DNA from: an uncultured Muribaculaceae bacterium
Lineage (GTDB): Bacteria; Bacteroidota; Bacteroidia; Bacteroidales; Muribaculaceae
Assembly (NCBI GenBank): GCA_910586895.1
Contig: CAJUIW010000005.1
Span: 114,446 to 178,445 of the forward strand
Reading direction: 5' to 3'
DNA: 64,000 nucleotides
In this document: in pieces, positions 52,437 to 61,997 of the stretch
Position numbering within the stretch: position 1 is the stretch's first letter
Layout: each line of letters opens with the position of its first letter
Translations under genes and position numbers: made by a program
The notes under the pieces: model-generated
What the model saw: only the letters and a program-made list of their open reading frames with translations
Told to the model about the DNA's origin: nothing
The model's database searches: none

Positions 52437-53204
52437 ATGTCAGAATATATCAAAAGTCCCGAAAACAAAGTTTACAGCAAGCCACGCCTGCTGAACGACA
52501 AGCATATGCACTACTGTCCGGGATGCTCCCATGGCGTGGTCCACAAGCTTGTGGCCGAAGTCATAGAGGAGATGGGACTCGAACATGAAGCTATCGGCAT
52601 AGCACCTGTAGGATGCGCCGTATTCGCCTATTCATATCTGGATATTGACTGGATAGAAGCAGCCCACGGACGTGCACCAGCTGTAGCCACCGCATGCAAG
52701 CGTCTTGACCCTTCACGCCTGGTGTTCACATATCAGGGCGACGGCGACCTTGCCGCGATAGGCACAGCTGAAACCATACATGCTGCCAACCGTGGCGAAA
52801 ACATAGCCATAATATTCATCAACAACGCGATTTACGGAATGACCGGCGGACAGATGGCCCCCACTACCCTTGAAGGAATGGTGACAGCCACCACCCCCTA
52901 CGGGCGCCGTGTGGATCTCAATGGCTATCCGCTGAAAATAACAAATCTGCTTGCACAGCTCCCCGGCACATGCCTGGTGACACGTCAGGCAGTACACACC
53001 CCTGCCGCCGTACGCAAGGCCAAAGCATCCATAAAGGAGGCATTCCGCAACTCAATGGAAGGACGCGGCACTTCAATAGTGGAAATAGTGAGCACCTGCA
53101 ACAGCGGCTGGAAAATGTCGCCGGCCAAAGCCAACCAGTGGATGGTCGACAACATGTTCCCTGAATACCCGTTAGGTGATCTAAAAAATACTGCCAAACA
53201 ATGA
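52437..53204 (+). CDS. 2-oxoacid:ferredoxin oxidoreductase beta subunit (thiamine diphosphate-binding)
   Basis: A 255-aa subunit carrying the ThDP/Mg site (YQGDGDLAAIGTAETIHAAN, then FINNAIYGMTGGQMAPTT) and the cluster-associated HYCPGCSHGVVHK motif near residue 25. ATG 52437 lies 4 nt after the alpha-subunit stop; the ORF extension back to 52299 is inside the previous gene. It is coupled to the gamma gene by a 4-nt overlap. Confidence 0.92.
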   Translation: MSEYIKSPENKVYSKPRLLNDKHMHYCPGCSHGVVHKLVAEVIEEMGLEHEAIGIAPVGCAVFAYSYLDIDWIEAAHGRAPAVATACKRLDPSRLVFTYQGDGDLAAIGTAETIHAANRGENIAIIFINNAIYGMTGGQMAPTTLEGMVTATTPYGRRVDLNGYPLKITNLLAQLPGTCLVTRQAVHTPAAVRKAKASIKEAFRNSMEGRGTSIVEIVSTCNSGWKMSPAKANQWMVDNMFPEYPLGDLKNTAKQ

Positions 53205-53737
53205 AAGAAGAAATAATCATAGCCGGATTCGGAGGCCAGGGAGTGCTCTCTATGGGTAAGATTCTTGCCTATGCCGGCCTTATTGATGACCTTGAGGTAT
53301 CATGGATGCCGTCATACGGCCCTGAACAGCGCGGCGGCACAGCCAATGTCACCGTCATACTCAGCGACAGCCCCATCAGCTCGCCAGTACTGAACAGTTT
53401 CGACACCGCAGTGATACTCAATCAGCAGAGTCTTGACAAATTTGAGAAGTCAGTGAAGCCGGGTGGAACCCTGATTTATGACTCATACGGCATTCATCGC
53501 CTCCCCACACGCACCGACATCAATATCTACCGCGTCGATGCCATGGAGGCTACCTTCGACATGAAGAATTCAAAGACCTACAATATGATAGTGCTCGGTG
53601 CTTTGCTGAAAATCCGGCCTTTAGCATCGGTAGATTCTGTAATGGCAGGATTGAAGAAAGCCCTTCCCGAACGGCATCATCATCTGCTCCCGCTCAACCG
53701 CGAGGCCATACTCAAAGGCATGGAACTGGTGAAGTAA
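53201..53737 (+). CDS. 2-oxoacid:ferredoxin oxidoreductase gamma subunit
   Basis: A 178-aa subunit with the family start IIIAGFGGQGVLSMGKILAY and the CoA-side motif SWMPSYGPEQRGGTANVTV. It completes the complex encoded from 51066. It should lie at the CoA-binding side of the complex. Confidence 0.92.
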   Translation: MKEEIIIAGFGGQGVLSMGKILAYAGLIDDLEVSWMPSYGPEQRGGTANVTVILSDSPISSPVLNSFDTAVILNQQSLDKFEKSVKPGGTLIYDSYGIHRLPTRTDINIYRVDAMEATFDMKNSKTYNMIVLGALLKIRPLASVDSVMAGLKKALPERHHHLLPLNREAILKGMELVK

Positions 53738-53778
53738 CCCCGGAAGTTGAATTCTTTTTTTTGAAAAAAATTGCCGAA

Positions 53779-53812
53779 TTTGTTCCTGATTAACAAAAAA
53801 AATCTAACTTTG
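53779..53812 (+). promoter_or_regulatory. Promoter of the ferredoxin gene
   Basis: TTTG at 53779-53782, 22 nt, TAACTTTG at 53805-53812. It lies 39 nt before ATG 53852. Confidence 0.55.
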
Positions 53813-53851
53813 CAGGACAATTCATTCATTAATTATCTTATCATTTGAATC

Positions 53852-54022
53852 ATGGCTTACGTAATTACCGACAACTGCGTTGCTTGCGGCACATGTCTGC
53901 CCGTTTGTCCCGTTGAGGCTATCTCAGAAGGCGAAAAGTATCACATCGATCCTGACACCTGCATTGAATGCGGTTCATGCGCTGAAGTTTGCCCCAGCGA
54001 AGCAATCGTGCTTCCCGACTAA
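53852..54022 (+). CDS. 2[4Fe-4S] ferredoxin
   Basis: A 56-aa bacterial-type ferredoxin from ATG 53852 to TAA 54020-54022. It has the two motifs CVACGTCLPVCP and CIECGSCAEVCP in the usual pseudo-two-fold repeat, and starts MAYVITDN. It is short enough to be missed by length cut-offs. It has its own promoter and terminator and sits directly after the 2-oxoacid oxidoreductase operon, whose electrons it probably accepts. Confidence 0.95.
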   Translation: MAYVITDNCVACGTCLPVCPVEAISEGEKYHIDPDTCIECGSCAEVCPSEAIVLPD

Positions 54023-54046
54023 GCAACCGGAAGATAAAAATCACCG

Positions 54047-54084
54047 AAAGCGGTCCGATGGTAATTACACCATCAGGCCGCTTT
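54047..54084 (+). terminator. Terminator of the ferredoxin gene
   Basis: AAAGCGGTCCGATGGT (54047-54062) pairs with ACCATCAGGCCGCTTT (54069-54084) with one mismatch, followed by T-rich sequence. Confidence 0.8.
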
Positions 54085-54329
54085 TGCTTTAATGGCCTTA
54101 GTCATGACAATGAAAAAAGCTTCGTGAGGAATCGTTTCCACATGGAGCTTTTATTCTAAAATCTGTAACCGTAACAGAGATATCCCCATTTATTTCGGTG
54201 CCATAGTAATTTCCTGTGATATTTATTCAAACAGGAATTATTATGGCATATTTTTATGCGTTTATTCAATGTTTTATTATATTTGCCAATGAAGAACCAT
54301 GGCAGCCTGTGCTGGCCTAAAACATTGTT
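54085..54329. other. Gene-free leader upstream of the glycine cleavage operon
   Basis: No gene or glycine riboswitch pattern is seen. A -7 box TATATTTG lies at 54278-54285, 45 nt before the lplA ATG, with T-runs but no clear TTTG about 20 nt further upstream. Confidence 0.5.
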
Positions 54330-55310
54330 ATGAAACATATTTATCTGCCACCTTCAGACATCACACGCAAACTTCCGTTTCATCTCGCAATGGAAGAATA
54401 TGTAGCGCGGCAGCTCCCGCCTGACGATGCCTATTTCTTCATGTGGCGCGTGAATCCGACGGTGATATTCGGACGGAATCAGATAATAGACAATGAGGTC
54501 AATCTGGAATACTGCTCTGAGAACGGCATTGAATACTACCGGCGCAAAAGTGGAGGCGGATGCGTGTTCGCCGACATGAGCAACATCATGTTCTCCTACA
54601 TCGAAGCCGGCAACGATACCGTGACCACCACATTCAGCCGATACACCTCAATGATAGCCGCACTGCTGCGCTCGCTCGGACTTGACGCCTCCGACAATAG
54701 CCGCAACGACATCCTGATATCGGGTCAGAAGGTATCGGGCAACGCGTTCTATCATCTTCCAGGACGAAGTATAGTCCACGGCACCATGCTCTATGATACA
54801 GATATGGCACACATGGCAGCTGCCATCACCCCTTCTGCGGCTAAACTGAAAGCAAAGGGCGTGGAATCGGTACGGAGCCGCATCACCACCCTGAGCCGAC
54901 ATATCGACATGACCATCGAACAGTTCATGGAGTACACCCGTACACATCTCTGCTCCGGTGAGATTCATTTCACCGACAATGACGTTCGGGCTATCGAGGA
55001 GCTGTCGCAGCCATATTATGAGAAATCATGGATTCTCGGCCGCCACAAGCATGGCGCATTGACACGGAAAAAACGTATTGAGGGCGCAGGAGAATTTGAA
55101 GCTACAGTTGAGTTGCAATCAGGATGTATAAAAAGCGTCAATCTTGCCGGCGACTTTTTCCTCTGCGCTGATATCGATTCCATGCTGCTTGAGAAGCTCC
55201 GTGGAGTACCGTACTCGGCTGAAGCGATACGCTCTACACTCGTGCCGCTGCACCCGGAGCGGATAATACCGGGTCTGTCGGCCGAATCACTTACTGAAAT
55301 ATTAATCTGA
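54330..55310 (+). CDS. lplA: Lipoate-protein ligase
   Basis: A 326-aa enzyme that activates lipoate with ATP and attaches it to the H-protein (and other lipoyl domains). It has the family motifs VIFGRNQIIDNEVN, YYRRKSGGGCVFAD (lipoate-binding RRxSGGG), NDILISGQKVSGNAFYH and HGTMLYD. A C-terminal accessory domain (about residues 240-326) makes it the long LplA form. As first gene of the gcv operon it directly supplies the cofactor of GcvH. Confidence 0.93.
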   Translation: MKHIYLPPSDITRKLPFHLAMEEYVARQLPPDDAYFFMWRVNPTVIFGRNQIIDNEVNLEYCSENGIEYYRRKSGGGCVFADMSNIMFSYIEAGNDTVTTTFSRYTSMIAALLRSLGLDASDNSRNDILISGQKVSGNAFYHLPGRSIVHGTMLYDTDMAHMAAAITPSAAKLKAKGVESVRSRITTLSRHIDMTIEQFMEYTRTHLCSGEIHFTDNDVRAIEELSQPYYEKSWILGRHKHGALTRKKRIEGAGEFEATVELQSGCIKSVNLAGDFFLCADIDSMLLEKLRGVPYSAEAIRSTLVPLHPERIIPGLSAESLTEILI

Positions 55311-55328
55311 AATCACATATAATATATC

Positions 55329-56432
55329 ATGACTGACAATATCAAAACCACATGCCTGCATGACCGCCATCTGAGCCTCGGAGCACAGATGAGCCCCTTT
55401 GCAGGTTTTGACATGCCCATACAGTACGAGGGCATCACCGAAGAACATATGGCCGTACGCAATGCCTGCGGAGTATTTGACGTGTCCCACATGGGCGAAG
55501 TCAATATCTCCGGACCAGATGCCGAACGGTTTGTCAACCACATCTTCACCAACGATATCGCCGGAGCACCTGACGGTAAGATATTCTACGGCATGATGCT
55601 CCGCGCTGACGGAGGCACCGTGGACGACCTGCTGGTGTACCGACGCGGAGCCAACAACTTCCTCCTTGTAATCAATGCATCGAACATTGACAAGGACATT
55701 GAGTGGATAAAATCGCAATCGGAAGGATACGACGTTGAGATTGATGATCTCAGCGACGCATTAGGCGAACTTGCCATCCAGGGCCCCGAAGCTGAAAAGG
55801 TAATGGAGCAGGAACTCGGCATAACATGTGCCGATCTGGCATTCTACACCTTCCGCGAGGCTTCGCTTGACGGCGCACATATACTGGTGAGCCGCACCGG
55901 ATATACCGGCGAGGACGGATTTGAGGTATATGCTGACCACGACACTATCTGCAAGCTATGGGACCGCCTGATGGAGAGCGGACGTGCCAAACCCTGCGGA
56001 CTCGGATGCCGCGACACGCTGCGCTTTGAGGTTGGCCTCCCTCTCTACGGACATGAACTTGCCGACGACATATCGCCCATAGAATCCGGGCTGTCGATGT
56101 TCGTGAAGCTTGACAAAGAGGGTGGATTCATAGGCCGTGACGCCGTAGCTGCCCAGAAAGCCGACGGTCCATCAAAGCGCGTTGTAGGTCTGCAGCTCGC
56201 CGACAAAGCTATTCCTCGCGCTGGATACGACGTGCTTGATGCCGAAGGACGCAAGGTAGGCTATATCACTACCGGCTACCGCTCACCCTCCACTGACGCA
56301 AGCGTGGCTATGGCTCTTATAGAGGCAGCCTCAGCAGCTAAAGGCACCCAGCTTCAGGTGCAGATACGACGCCGTACATTCCCGGCAACAGTAGTAGCAA
56401 AACGTTTTTATCAGAAAAATTATAAAAAATAA
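55329..56432 (+). CDS. gcvT: Glycine cleavage T-protein (aminomethyltransferase)
   Basis: A 367-aa enzyme that transfers the methylene carbon from the lipoyl arm of GcvH to tetrahydrofolate and releases ammonia. It has the motifs MSPFAGFDMPIQYEG, VFDVSHMGEVNISGP, LVSRTGYTGEDGFEVY and RDTLRFEVGLPLYGHEL. It lies 18 nt after lplA and 21 nt before gcvH. Confidence 0.96.
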   Translation: MTDNIKTTCLHDRHLSLGAQMSPFAGFDMPIQYEGITEEHMAVRNACGVFDVSHMGEVNISGPDAERFVNHIFTNDIAGAPDGKIFYGMMLRADGGTVDDLLVYRRGANNFLLVINASNIDKDIEWIKSQSEGYDVEIDDLSDALGELAIQGPEAEKVMEQELGITCADLAFYTFREASLDGAHILVSRTGYTGEDGFEVYADHDTICKLWDRLMESGRAKPCGLGCRDTLRFEVGLPLYGHELADDISPIESGLSMFVKLDKEGGFIGRDAVAAQKADGPSKRVVGLQLADKAIPRAGYDVLDAEGRKVGYITTGYRSPSTDASVAMALIEAASAAKGTQLQVQIRRRTFPATVVAKRFYQKNYKK

Positions 56433-56453
56433 CCACTTATAAATCAAATAATC

Positions 56454-56825
56454 ATGGACAAGACTTTATATTCATCGACTCACGAGTATGCACGCATAGA
56501 GGGCAATGTAGCTTACATAGGTATTTCCGACTATGCCCAGAAAGCTCTCGGCAACATCGTATATGTAGATATGCCTGAAACAGGCGAGGACTTCAACGCC
56601 GGCGACGAATTCGGTGCTGTAGAGAGCGTGAAGGCCGCTTCTGACCTTATCATGCCTCTGAGTGGTGCCGTACTCGAAATAAACGAGCACCTGATCGACA
56701 ATCCCCGCCTGCTCAATGAAGATGCCATGGCCAACTGGATTATCAAGATTGAACTTACCGACCCGGCTGAAGCCGAATCACTGATGACAGAAGAAGCCTA
56801 CGCCGAATTCTGCGAAAAGCACTGA
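56454..56825 (+). CDS. gcvH: Glycine cleavage H-protein
   Basis: A 123-aa lipoyl carrier. The lipoylated Lys is Lys60 in GAVESVKAASDLIMP. The start YSSTHEYARIEGNVAYIGIS and the end SLMTEEAYAEFCEKH are typical. It shuttles the aminomethyl group between P, T and L proteins. Confidence 0.97.
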   Translation: MDKTLYSSTHEYARIEGNVAYIGISDYAQKALGNIVYVDMPETGEDFNAGDEFGAVESVKAASDLIMPLSGAVLEINEHLIDNPRLLNEDAMANWIIKIELTDPAEAESLMTEEAYAEFCEKH

Positions 56826-56827
56826 TT

Positions 56828-58159
56828 ATGATTCACCGTTATTTCCCTCACACGAAGCAGGAAATTGACACCATGCTCAAGCGCTGCGGAGTGACATCGC
56901 TGGACGACCTCTATGCCGATGTCCCGCAGGAGCTGCGTCTGGAAAAGGCCTACGACCTCCCCGCCGAAATGAGCGAGAAGGAGGTACGTGACTACTTTGA
57001 CCGCCTCGGCTCGCGCAATCGCCGCCTGACATGCTTTGCCGGAGCCGGATTCTATGACCACTACACTCCGTCAGTCATCCCGGCCCTGATATCCCGCTCC
57101 GAATTCCTGACGGCCTATACCCCCTATCAGCCGGAGATTTCACAAGGCACGCTTCAGTACATATTCGAGTACCAGAGCATGATGGCCACGCTCACCGGCA
57201 TGGAGGTGTCAAACGCATCAATGTACGACGGAACCACCGCCACGGCCGAAGCGATGATGATGGCTGTTGCCCATGCCCGCCGCCGCAACCGCGTGCTTGT
57301 ATCAGCAACACTCAATCCCGCCACCCGTAGGGTAGTTGAGACTTACGCACGCTACCACGGTGTGACTGTCGACATCATAGCCGAGGACCCGCAGCTTGGC
57401 GTTACATCACGTGCCGACCTGGAGGCGAAACTCGCCGAAGGTAACGTGGCCGGCGTGATACTGCCCACTCCCAACTTCTACGGTATTTTGGAGGACCTTA
57501 CAGGCATAGCCGATCTGTGTCATGCCAACAAGGCGCTGCTGATACTCAACACTATCCCCTCAGCACTCGGTGTGATACGCACTCCCGGAAGCTGGGGTGC
57601 CGACATTGCCGTGGGCGACGGTCAGTCGCTCGGCATGCCGCTCAGCTACGGAGGCCCCTACCTTGGCTTCATCTGCTGCTCGAAGGCTCTGATACGCAAA
57701 ATGCCCGGACGTATAGTAGGCGCTACCAAGGATGCCGACGGACAGCGAGTATTCGTACTCACACTGCAGGCCCGCGAACAGCATATACGCCGCGACAAGG
57801 CCACAAGCAATATCTGTTCCAATCAGGGCCTTATGGCTCTCTACGCCACCATCTACCTTGCAGTGATGGGAGCCGACGGCCTGCGCCGCATCAACGAGGA
57901 GAGCTACGCCGGAGCACACTGGCTGATGGAGCAGCTCACCGCCACAGGCAAGCTCACTCCGGCTTATCCTGACAGCCCCGTGCTCAACGAATTTGTCATG
58001 ACCTCCAGAGTGGATATCGACGAGCTGATAGCCCGATGCATCGCCGAAGGTATCCTCCCGGGCGTCAAGATAGCGCCTGACCGCATCCTGATTGCAGTAA
58101 CCGAAATGCAAAGCCGCGCCGATATGGAGCGTCTTGTCAAAATAGTAGACGCCTTATAA
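56828..58159 (+). CDS. gcvPA: Glycine dehydrogenase (decarboxylating) subunit 1
   Basis: A 443-aa half of the P-protein. It contains YTPYQPEISQGTLQYIFEYQ, NASMYDGTTATAEAMMMA and GDGQSLGMPLSYGGPYLGF. This half lacks the PLP lysine, which is in subunit 2. It starts 2 nt after gcvH and ends 2 nt before gcvPB, a tight operon. The two-subunit form is usual in Firmicutes and Thermotogota, while many Bacteroides have one long chain. Confidence 0.96.
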   Translation: MIHRYFPHTKQEIDTMLKRCGVTSLDDLYADVPQELRLEKAYDLPAEMSEKEVRDYFDRLGSRNRRLTCFAGAGFYDHYTPSVIPALISRSEFLTAYTPYQPEISQGTLQYIFEYQSMMATLTGMEVSNASMYDGTTATAEAMMMAVAHARRRNRVLVSATLNPATRRVVETYARYHGVTVDIIAEDPQLGVTSRADLEAKLAEGNVAGVILPTPNFYGILEDLTGIADLCHANKALLILNTIPSALGVIRTPGSWGADIAVGDGQSLGMPLSYGGPYLGFICCSKALIRKMPGRIVGATKDADGQRVFVLTLQAREQHIRRDKATSNICSNQGLMALYATIYLAVMGADGLRRINEESYAGAHWLMEQLTATGKLTPAYPDSPVLNEFVMTSRVDIDELIARCIAEGILPGVKIAPDRILIAVTEMQSRADMERLVKIVDAL

Positions 58160-58161
58160 TC

Positions 58162-59628
58162 ATGAACAGAGATTTCTACCATAGCCTTATATTTGACCTG
58201 TCCCGACCGGGACGTCGCGCCTATGCCATCCCCACCAACGGATGCACTCCCTCGATAGCCGAACTCCCCCCGCAGCTTATGCGCGAGTCGGCTCCGCAGC
58301 TTCCGGAAGTGGACGAGCCCACCATAGTAAGGCACTATACCAATCTGAGCACAAACAACTTCGGTGTAGACAGCGGCTTCTATCCGCTCGGGTCATGCAC
58401 CATGAAGTACAACCCGAAAATCAACGAAGAGATAGCATCTCTGCCCTCCATGGCATCGTTGCACCCCTATCAGCCCGACAGCACCGTGCAGGGAGCGCTT
58501 GAAGCCTACTGGAATCTCAACCGTGCGCTTTCCGAAATAGGTGGCATGAGCGAATTCACGCTCAATCCCTTTGCCGGAGCCCACGGAGAGCTGACCGGAC
58601 TGATGGTGATACGCGCCTATCATGACAGCCGCGGCGACGCGAAGCGTACAAAAGTGATAGTACCAGACTCGGCTCACGGCACCAATCCAGCCTCAGCCGC
58701 TGTGGCAGGACTGAAAGTAGTGGAGGTAAAAAGCCTGCCCGACGGGACTGTCGATGTGGAAGCCCTGCGCGGCCTGCTCGATGACAGCGTGGCGGCAGTG
58801 ATGATGACCAACCCCAACACAGCCGGTATATTCGAGCACAACATTCCAGAGATAGCCCGCATGGCACATGAAGCCGGCGCACTGATGTACTACGACGGAG
58901 CCAATCTGAATCCGATGCTCGGCATTTCCCGTCCCGGCGATATGGGATTCGATGTGATGCATATCAATCTTCACAAGACATTCTCCACGCCTCACGGTGG
59001 CGGCGGACCCGGATCCGGGCCTGTTGGTGTTCGAGCCGGACTTGAGCAGTTTCTGCCCAACCCGCGTGTGGTACGCAACGATGACGGCACATTCAGCCTC
59101 ACCCGAAGCGACGACTCGCTCGGCAGCGTGAGCGCCACGCTCGGCAACTTCGCCGTACAGCTCCGTGCACTGAGCTACATACTATCGCTCGGCAACGATG
59201 GGCTGATGATGGCAGGTCCGCTGGCTACACTCAACGCCAACTATATCAAGGAATCGCTGCGCGATCTCTACTGCCTTCCTATCGACCGCGTGTGCAAGCA
59301 TGAATTCGTGTTCGACGGACTGGCCGATAAGTCGACCGGCGTCACCACGCTCAATGTAGCCAAGCGTCTGCTCGACCATGGATTCCACGCACCCACCATC
59401 TACTTTCCGCTGCTCTTCCATGAATCGCTCATGATAGAGCCTACCGAAACTGAAAGCATCGACACGCTTGACCGCTTCATCGATGTGATGCGCTCCATAG
59501 CCGAGGAAGCCAAGAGCAACCCCGACATGGTGAAGGAAGCTCCTCACCGCACCCCCGTGCGCCATCCCGACGACACGGCTGCGGCTCTGAACCCGGTGGT
59601 AACATATTTCGAACTGACCAATGACTGA
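58162..59628 (+). CDS. gcvPB: Glycine dehydrogenase (decarboxylating) subunit 2
   Basis: A 488-aa PLP-bearing half of the P-protein. It has GSCTMKYNPKINEEIASLP, LNPFAGAHGELTGLMVI, PDSAHGTNPASAAVAG and the PLP-lysine motif INLHKTFSTPHGGGGPG near residue 272. With GcvPA it decarboxylates glycine and loads the aminomethyl group on GcvH. Its end overlaps lpd by 8 nt. Confidence 0.96.
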   Translation: MNRDFYHSLIFDLSRPGRRAYAIPTNGCTPSIAELPPQLMRESAPQLPEVDEPTIVRHYTNLSTNNFGVDSGFYPLGSCTMKYNPKINEEIASLPSMASLHPYQPDSTVQGALEAYWNLNRALSEIGGMSEFTLNPFAGAHGELTGLMVIRAYHDSRGDAKRTKVIVPDSAHGTNPASAAVAGLKVVEVKSLPDGTVDVEALRGLLDDSVAAVMMTNPNTAGIFEHNIPEIARMAHEAGALMYYDGANLNPMLGISRPGDMGFDVMHINLHKTFSTPHGGGGPGSGPVGVRAGLEQFLPNPRVVRNDDGTFSLTRSDDSLGSVSATLGNFAVQLRALSYILSLGNDGLMMAGPLATLNANYIKESLRDLYCLPIDRVCKHEFVFDGLADKSTGVTTLNVAKRLLDHGFHAPTIYFPLLFHESLMIEPTETESIDTLDRFIDVMRSIAEEAKSNPDMVKEAPHRTPVRHPDDTAAALNPVVTYFELTND

Positions 59629-60940
59629 TTTCGATCTTATAATAATAGGCTCCGGTCCGGGCGGCTACACCACTGCCGCCCGGGCAGCCGCCTCGGGGCT
59701 GCGCGTCATGCTGTGCGAGCGCGATGAGCTTGGCGGCACATGCCTCAACCGCGGCTGCATCCCCACAAAAGCCCTCTGCCATACCGCCTCGCTCGCCGCA
59801 GCGGCCAGAGAAGCTGCCGCTGCAGGGGTCAACATAGGCCGGGAGATAAGCGTCGACCTTGCAGCGGCCATGAACCGCAAGGACTCTATCGTAGCCGAGC
59901 TCCGTCAGGGAGTGGCTATGGAGCTGAAGGATGTCACGGTAATCAAAGGTGAGGCTTCGTTCCTTGCCGCTGACACCATAGAGATTGACGGCACACAGTA
60001 CAATGCTCCGCAAATAGTAGTGGCCACAGGCTCCCGTCCGGCCATGCTCGACATTCCCGGGGCGGAACTTGCTGTCAACAGCGACTTCATGCTTTCATGC
60101 CGTGAACTGCCTGAATCGATAACCATAATAGGTGGCGGTGTGATAGGCATTGAGTTTGCCTCCATTCTTGCCGACTGCGGAGCAAAGGTCACTGTCATAG
60201 AATACTGTCAGGAGATACTGCCGCCGTTTGACGCTGAAGTTGCCAAGCGCCTGCGCATGTGCCTTAAGCGCCGCGGCATAAAGATTATAACCGGTGCTGC
60301 GGTAAAGTCAATCGAGGAAGGGATGAAGGTGACGTACGAATCAAAAGGACGCCTGTCGGCCGTGGAGAGCAGTATGGTGCTGATGGCTGTAGGACGCCGC
60401 CCTGTACTTCCTGCCGGACTCGAACAGCTCGGCATAGAACTTCACCGCGGATTCATCAAGGCTGACCCGCTTACTATGGAAAGCTCCTTAAAAGGGGTAT
60501 ATGCCATAGGTGATGTCAACGGACTTTGTCTGCTTGCCCATGCCGCCGAAGCCCAGGGAGCTGCGCTGCTCGGACATAAGATAAACCTCGGGGTGATACC
60601 CTCGGCGGTGTTCTGCCGTCCGGAATGCGCCATGGCCGGACTTACTGAAGAGCAGGCCCGCAGCCGGGAGATAGATATCATGGTTGGACAGTCCACATTC
60701 CGCTCCAACGGCAAGGCTATCGCCATGGGCGAACCTGACGGAATGGTAAAAGTCATAGCTGACCGCAGCAACGGCAAGTTGCTTGGCTGCCATATATGCG
60801 GAGCGCATGCTGCCGACCTGATTGCTGAGCCGGCTCTTGCCATAGCCCATGGCCTGACCGCTGCCGACCTGCTGGCCACCGTGCACACCCACCCAACACT
60901 TGGCGAGGTGATACCCCGCGCGCTTTCAGCGCTTGCCTGA
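59621..60940 (+). CDS. lpdA: Dihydrolipoyl dehydrogenase (L-protein)
   Basis: A 439-aa flavoprotein that reoxidises the dihydrolipoyl arm of GcvH with NAD+. The FAD motif is IIIGSGPGGYTTAARAA, the redox disulfide is Cys41-Cys46 in GGTCLNRGCIPTK, the NAD motif is IIGGGVIGIEFASI, the second FAD site is GVYAIGDVNG, and the active-site His-Glu pair is in HTHPTLGEVIPRA. It is the last gene of the lplA-gcvT-gcvH-gcvPA-gcvPB-lpd operon, so it probably serves glycine cleavage first. Confidence 0.95.
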   Translation: MTDFDLIIIGSGPGGYTTAARAAASGLRVMLCERDELGGTCLNRGCIPTKALCHTASLAAAAREAAAAGVNIGREISVDLAAAMNRKDSIVAELRQGVAMELKDVTVIKGEASFLAADTIEIDGTQYNAPQIVVATGSRPAMLDIPGAELAVNSDFMLSCRELPESITIIGGGVIGIEFASILADCGAKVTVIEYCQEILPPFDAEVAKRLRMCLKRRGIKIITGAAVKSIEEGMKVTYESKGRLSAVESSMVLMAVGRRPVLPAGLEQLGIELHRGFIKADPLTMESSLKGVYAIGDVNGLCLLAHAAEAQGAALLGHKINLGVIPSAVFCRPECAMAGLTEEQARSREIDIMVGQSTFRSNGKAIAMGEPDGMVKVIADRSNGKLLGCHICGAHAADLIAEPALAIAHGLTAADLLATVHTHPTLGEVIPRALSALA

Positions 60941-60946
60941 GGCTGA

Positions 60947-61855
60947 TTATCGGCTGAATGGCTCGAAAAGTTCTGTCGACAGATACTTTTCCGCCCTGTC
61001 AGGAAGTATCACCACGATATTCCCGCTCTTGATACGCTCTGCCGTACGCATTGCGGCAAGCATAGCCGCGCCTGAACTCATACCGGCCATGATACCCTCA
61101 CGGCTCATGAGCAGGCGCGCTGTTTCAAATGCCTCCGGAGTGTGGATAAGCTCCATGTGGTCAATAAGCGACGGATCATAGATGGCAGGCACGATAGCCT
61201 CCTCCATATTCTTCAATCCCTGGATATAATGCCCTTTCTCCGGATAGGCGCATATCACCTTTATGTCAGGATTGAGCGCCCGCAGGAAGCGCGACAGCCC
61301 CATTATGGTACCTGACGTACCGATGGCCGACACCAGATAGTCGATCTGTCCGGATGTCTGTTCCCATATTTCCGAAGCCGTGCGCAGGAAGTGGGCCATA
61401 TAATTGGCCACGTTGGCAAACTGGTCAGGCATATAATATCGGTCCGGATCGGCCTCAACCATCTCACGGGCTTTCGTTATGGCTCCGTCAGTACCGGCAT
61501 CGGCGGGTGTCAGCACTATCTCCGCGCCCATAGCCTTCAGAATCTTGCGACGCTCCACCGACACACCCTCGCTCATCACTATCACCACATGGTATCCCTT
61601 GACAATTCCCACCATAGCCAGCCCTATACCGGTATTGCCCGATGTAGCCTCAATAATGGTTTTGCCCGGCTTTAGAGCACCAGTCCGCTCAGCCACCTCA
61701 ACCATTTCACGCGCTATACGGTCCTTGATGGAACCTGACGGATTGAACCCCTCTATTTTGGCATAGATGTTGACCTGAGGATTAGGATTCAATGCATTGA
61801 TGCGCACCATAGGCGTGCGCCCTATCGTATCGAGAATGGAATTGCTGATATTCAT
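60947..61855 (-). CDS. cysK: Cysteine synthase A
   Basis: This enzyme makes cysteine from O-acetylserine and sulfide. The 302-aa PLP enzyme has the PLP Lys44 in FNPSGSIKDRIA, the phosphate/substrate loop ATSGNTGIGLAMVG and GTSGTIMGLSRF near 180. It converges on the gcv operon with a 6-bp gap. No riboswitch is visible in the short upstream region it shares with the divergent transporter. Confidence 0.94.
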   Translation of the reverse strand: MNISNSILDTIGRTPMVRINALNPNPQVNIYAKIEGFNPSGSIKDRIAREMVEVAERTGALKPGKTIIEATSGNTGIGLAMVGIVKGYHVVIVMSEGVSVERRKILKAMGAEIVLTPADAGTDGAITKAREMVEADPDRYYMPDQFANVANYMAHFLRTASEIWEQTSGQIDYLVSAIGTSGTIMGLSRFLRALNPDIKVICAYPEKGHYIQGLKNMEEAIVPAIYDPSLIDHMELIHTPEAFETARLLMSREGIMAGMSSGAAMLAAMRTAERIKSGNIVVILPDRAEKYLSTELFEPFSR

Positions 61856-61997
61856 GAATGTGAGGAATTATACTTTATATTTTCAAACACTGTATCCGTC
61901 ATTTTTGTTTATAAGAGCAGAAGAGCGTAAGCTTATGACCGCAAATAGCATCAATTTGCAATATTTTTCATTACATTTGCATCAAATATAAAGAACA

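Noticed and set aside
54100..54329. Glycine riboswitch upstream of the gcv operon
   Set aside because: I looked for the tandem aptamer pattern and saw none in this short AT-rich leader.
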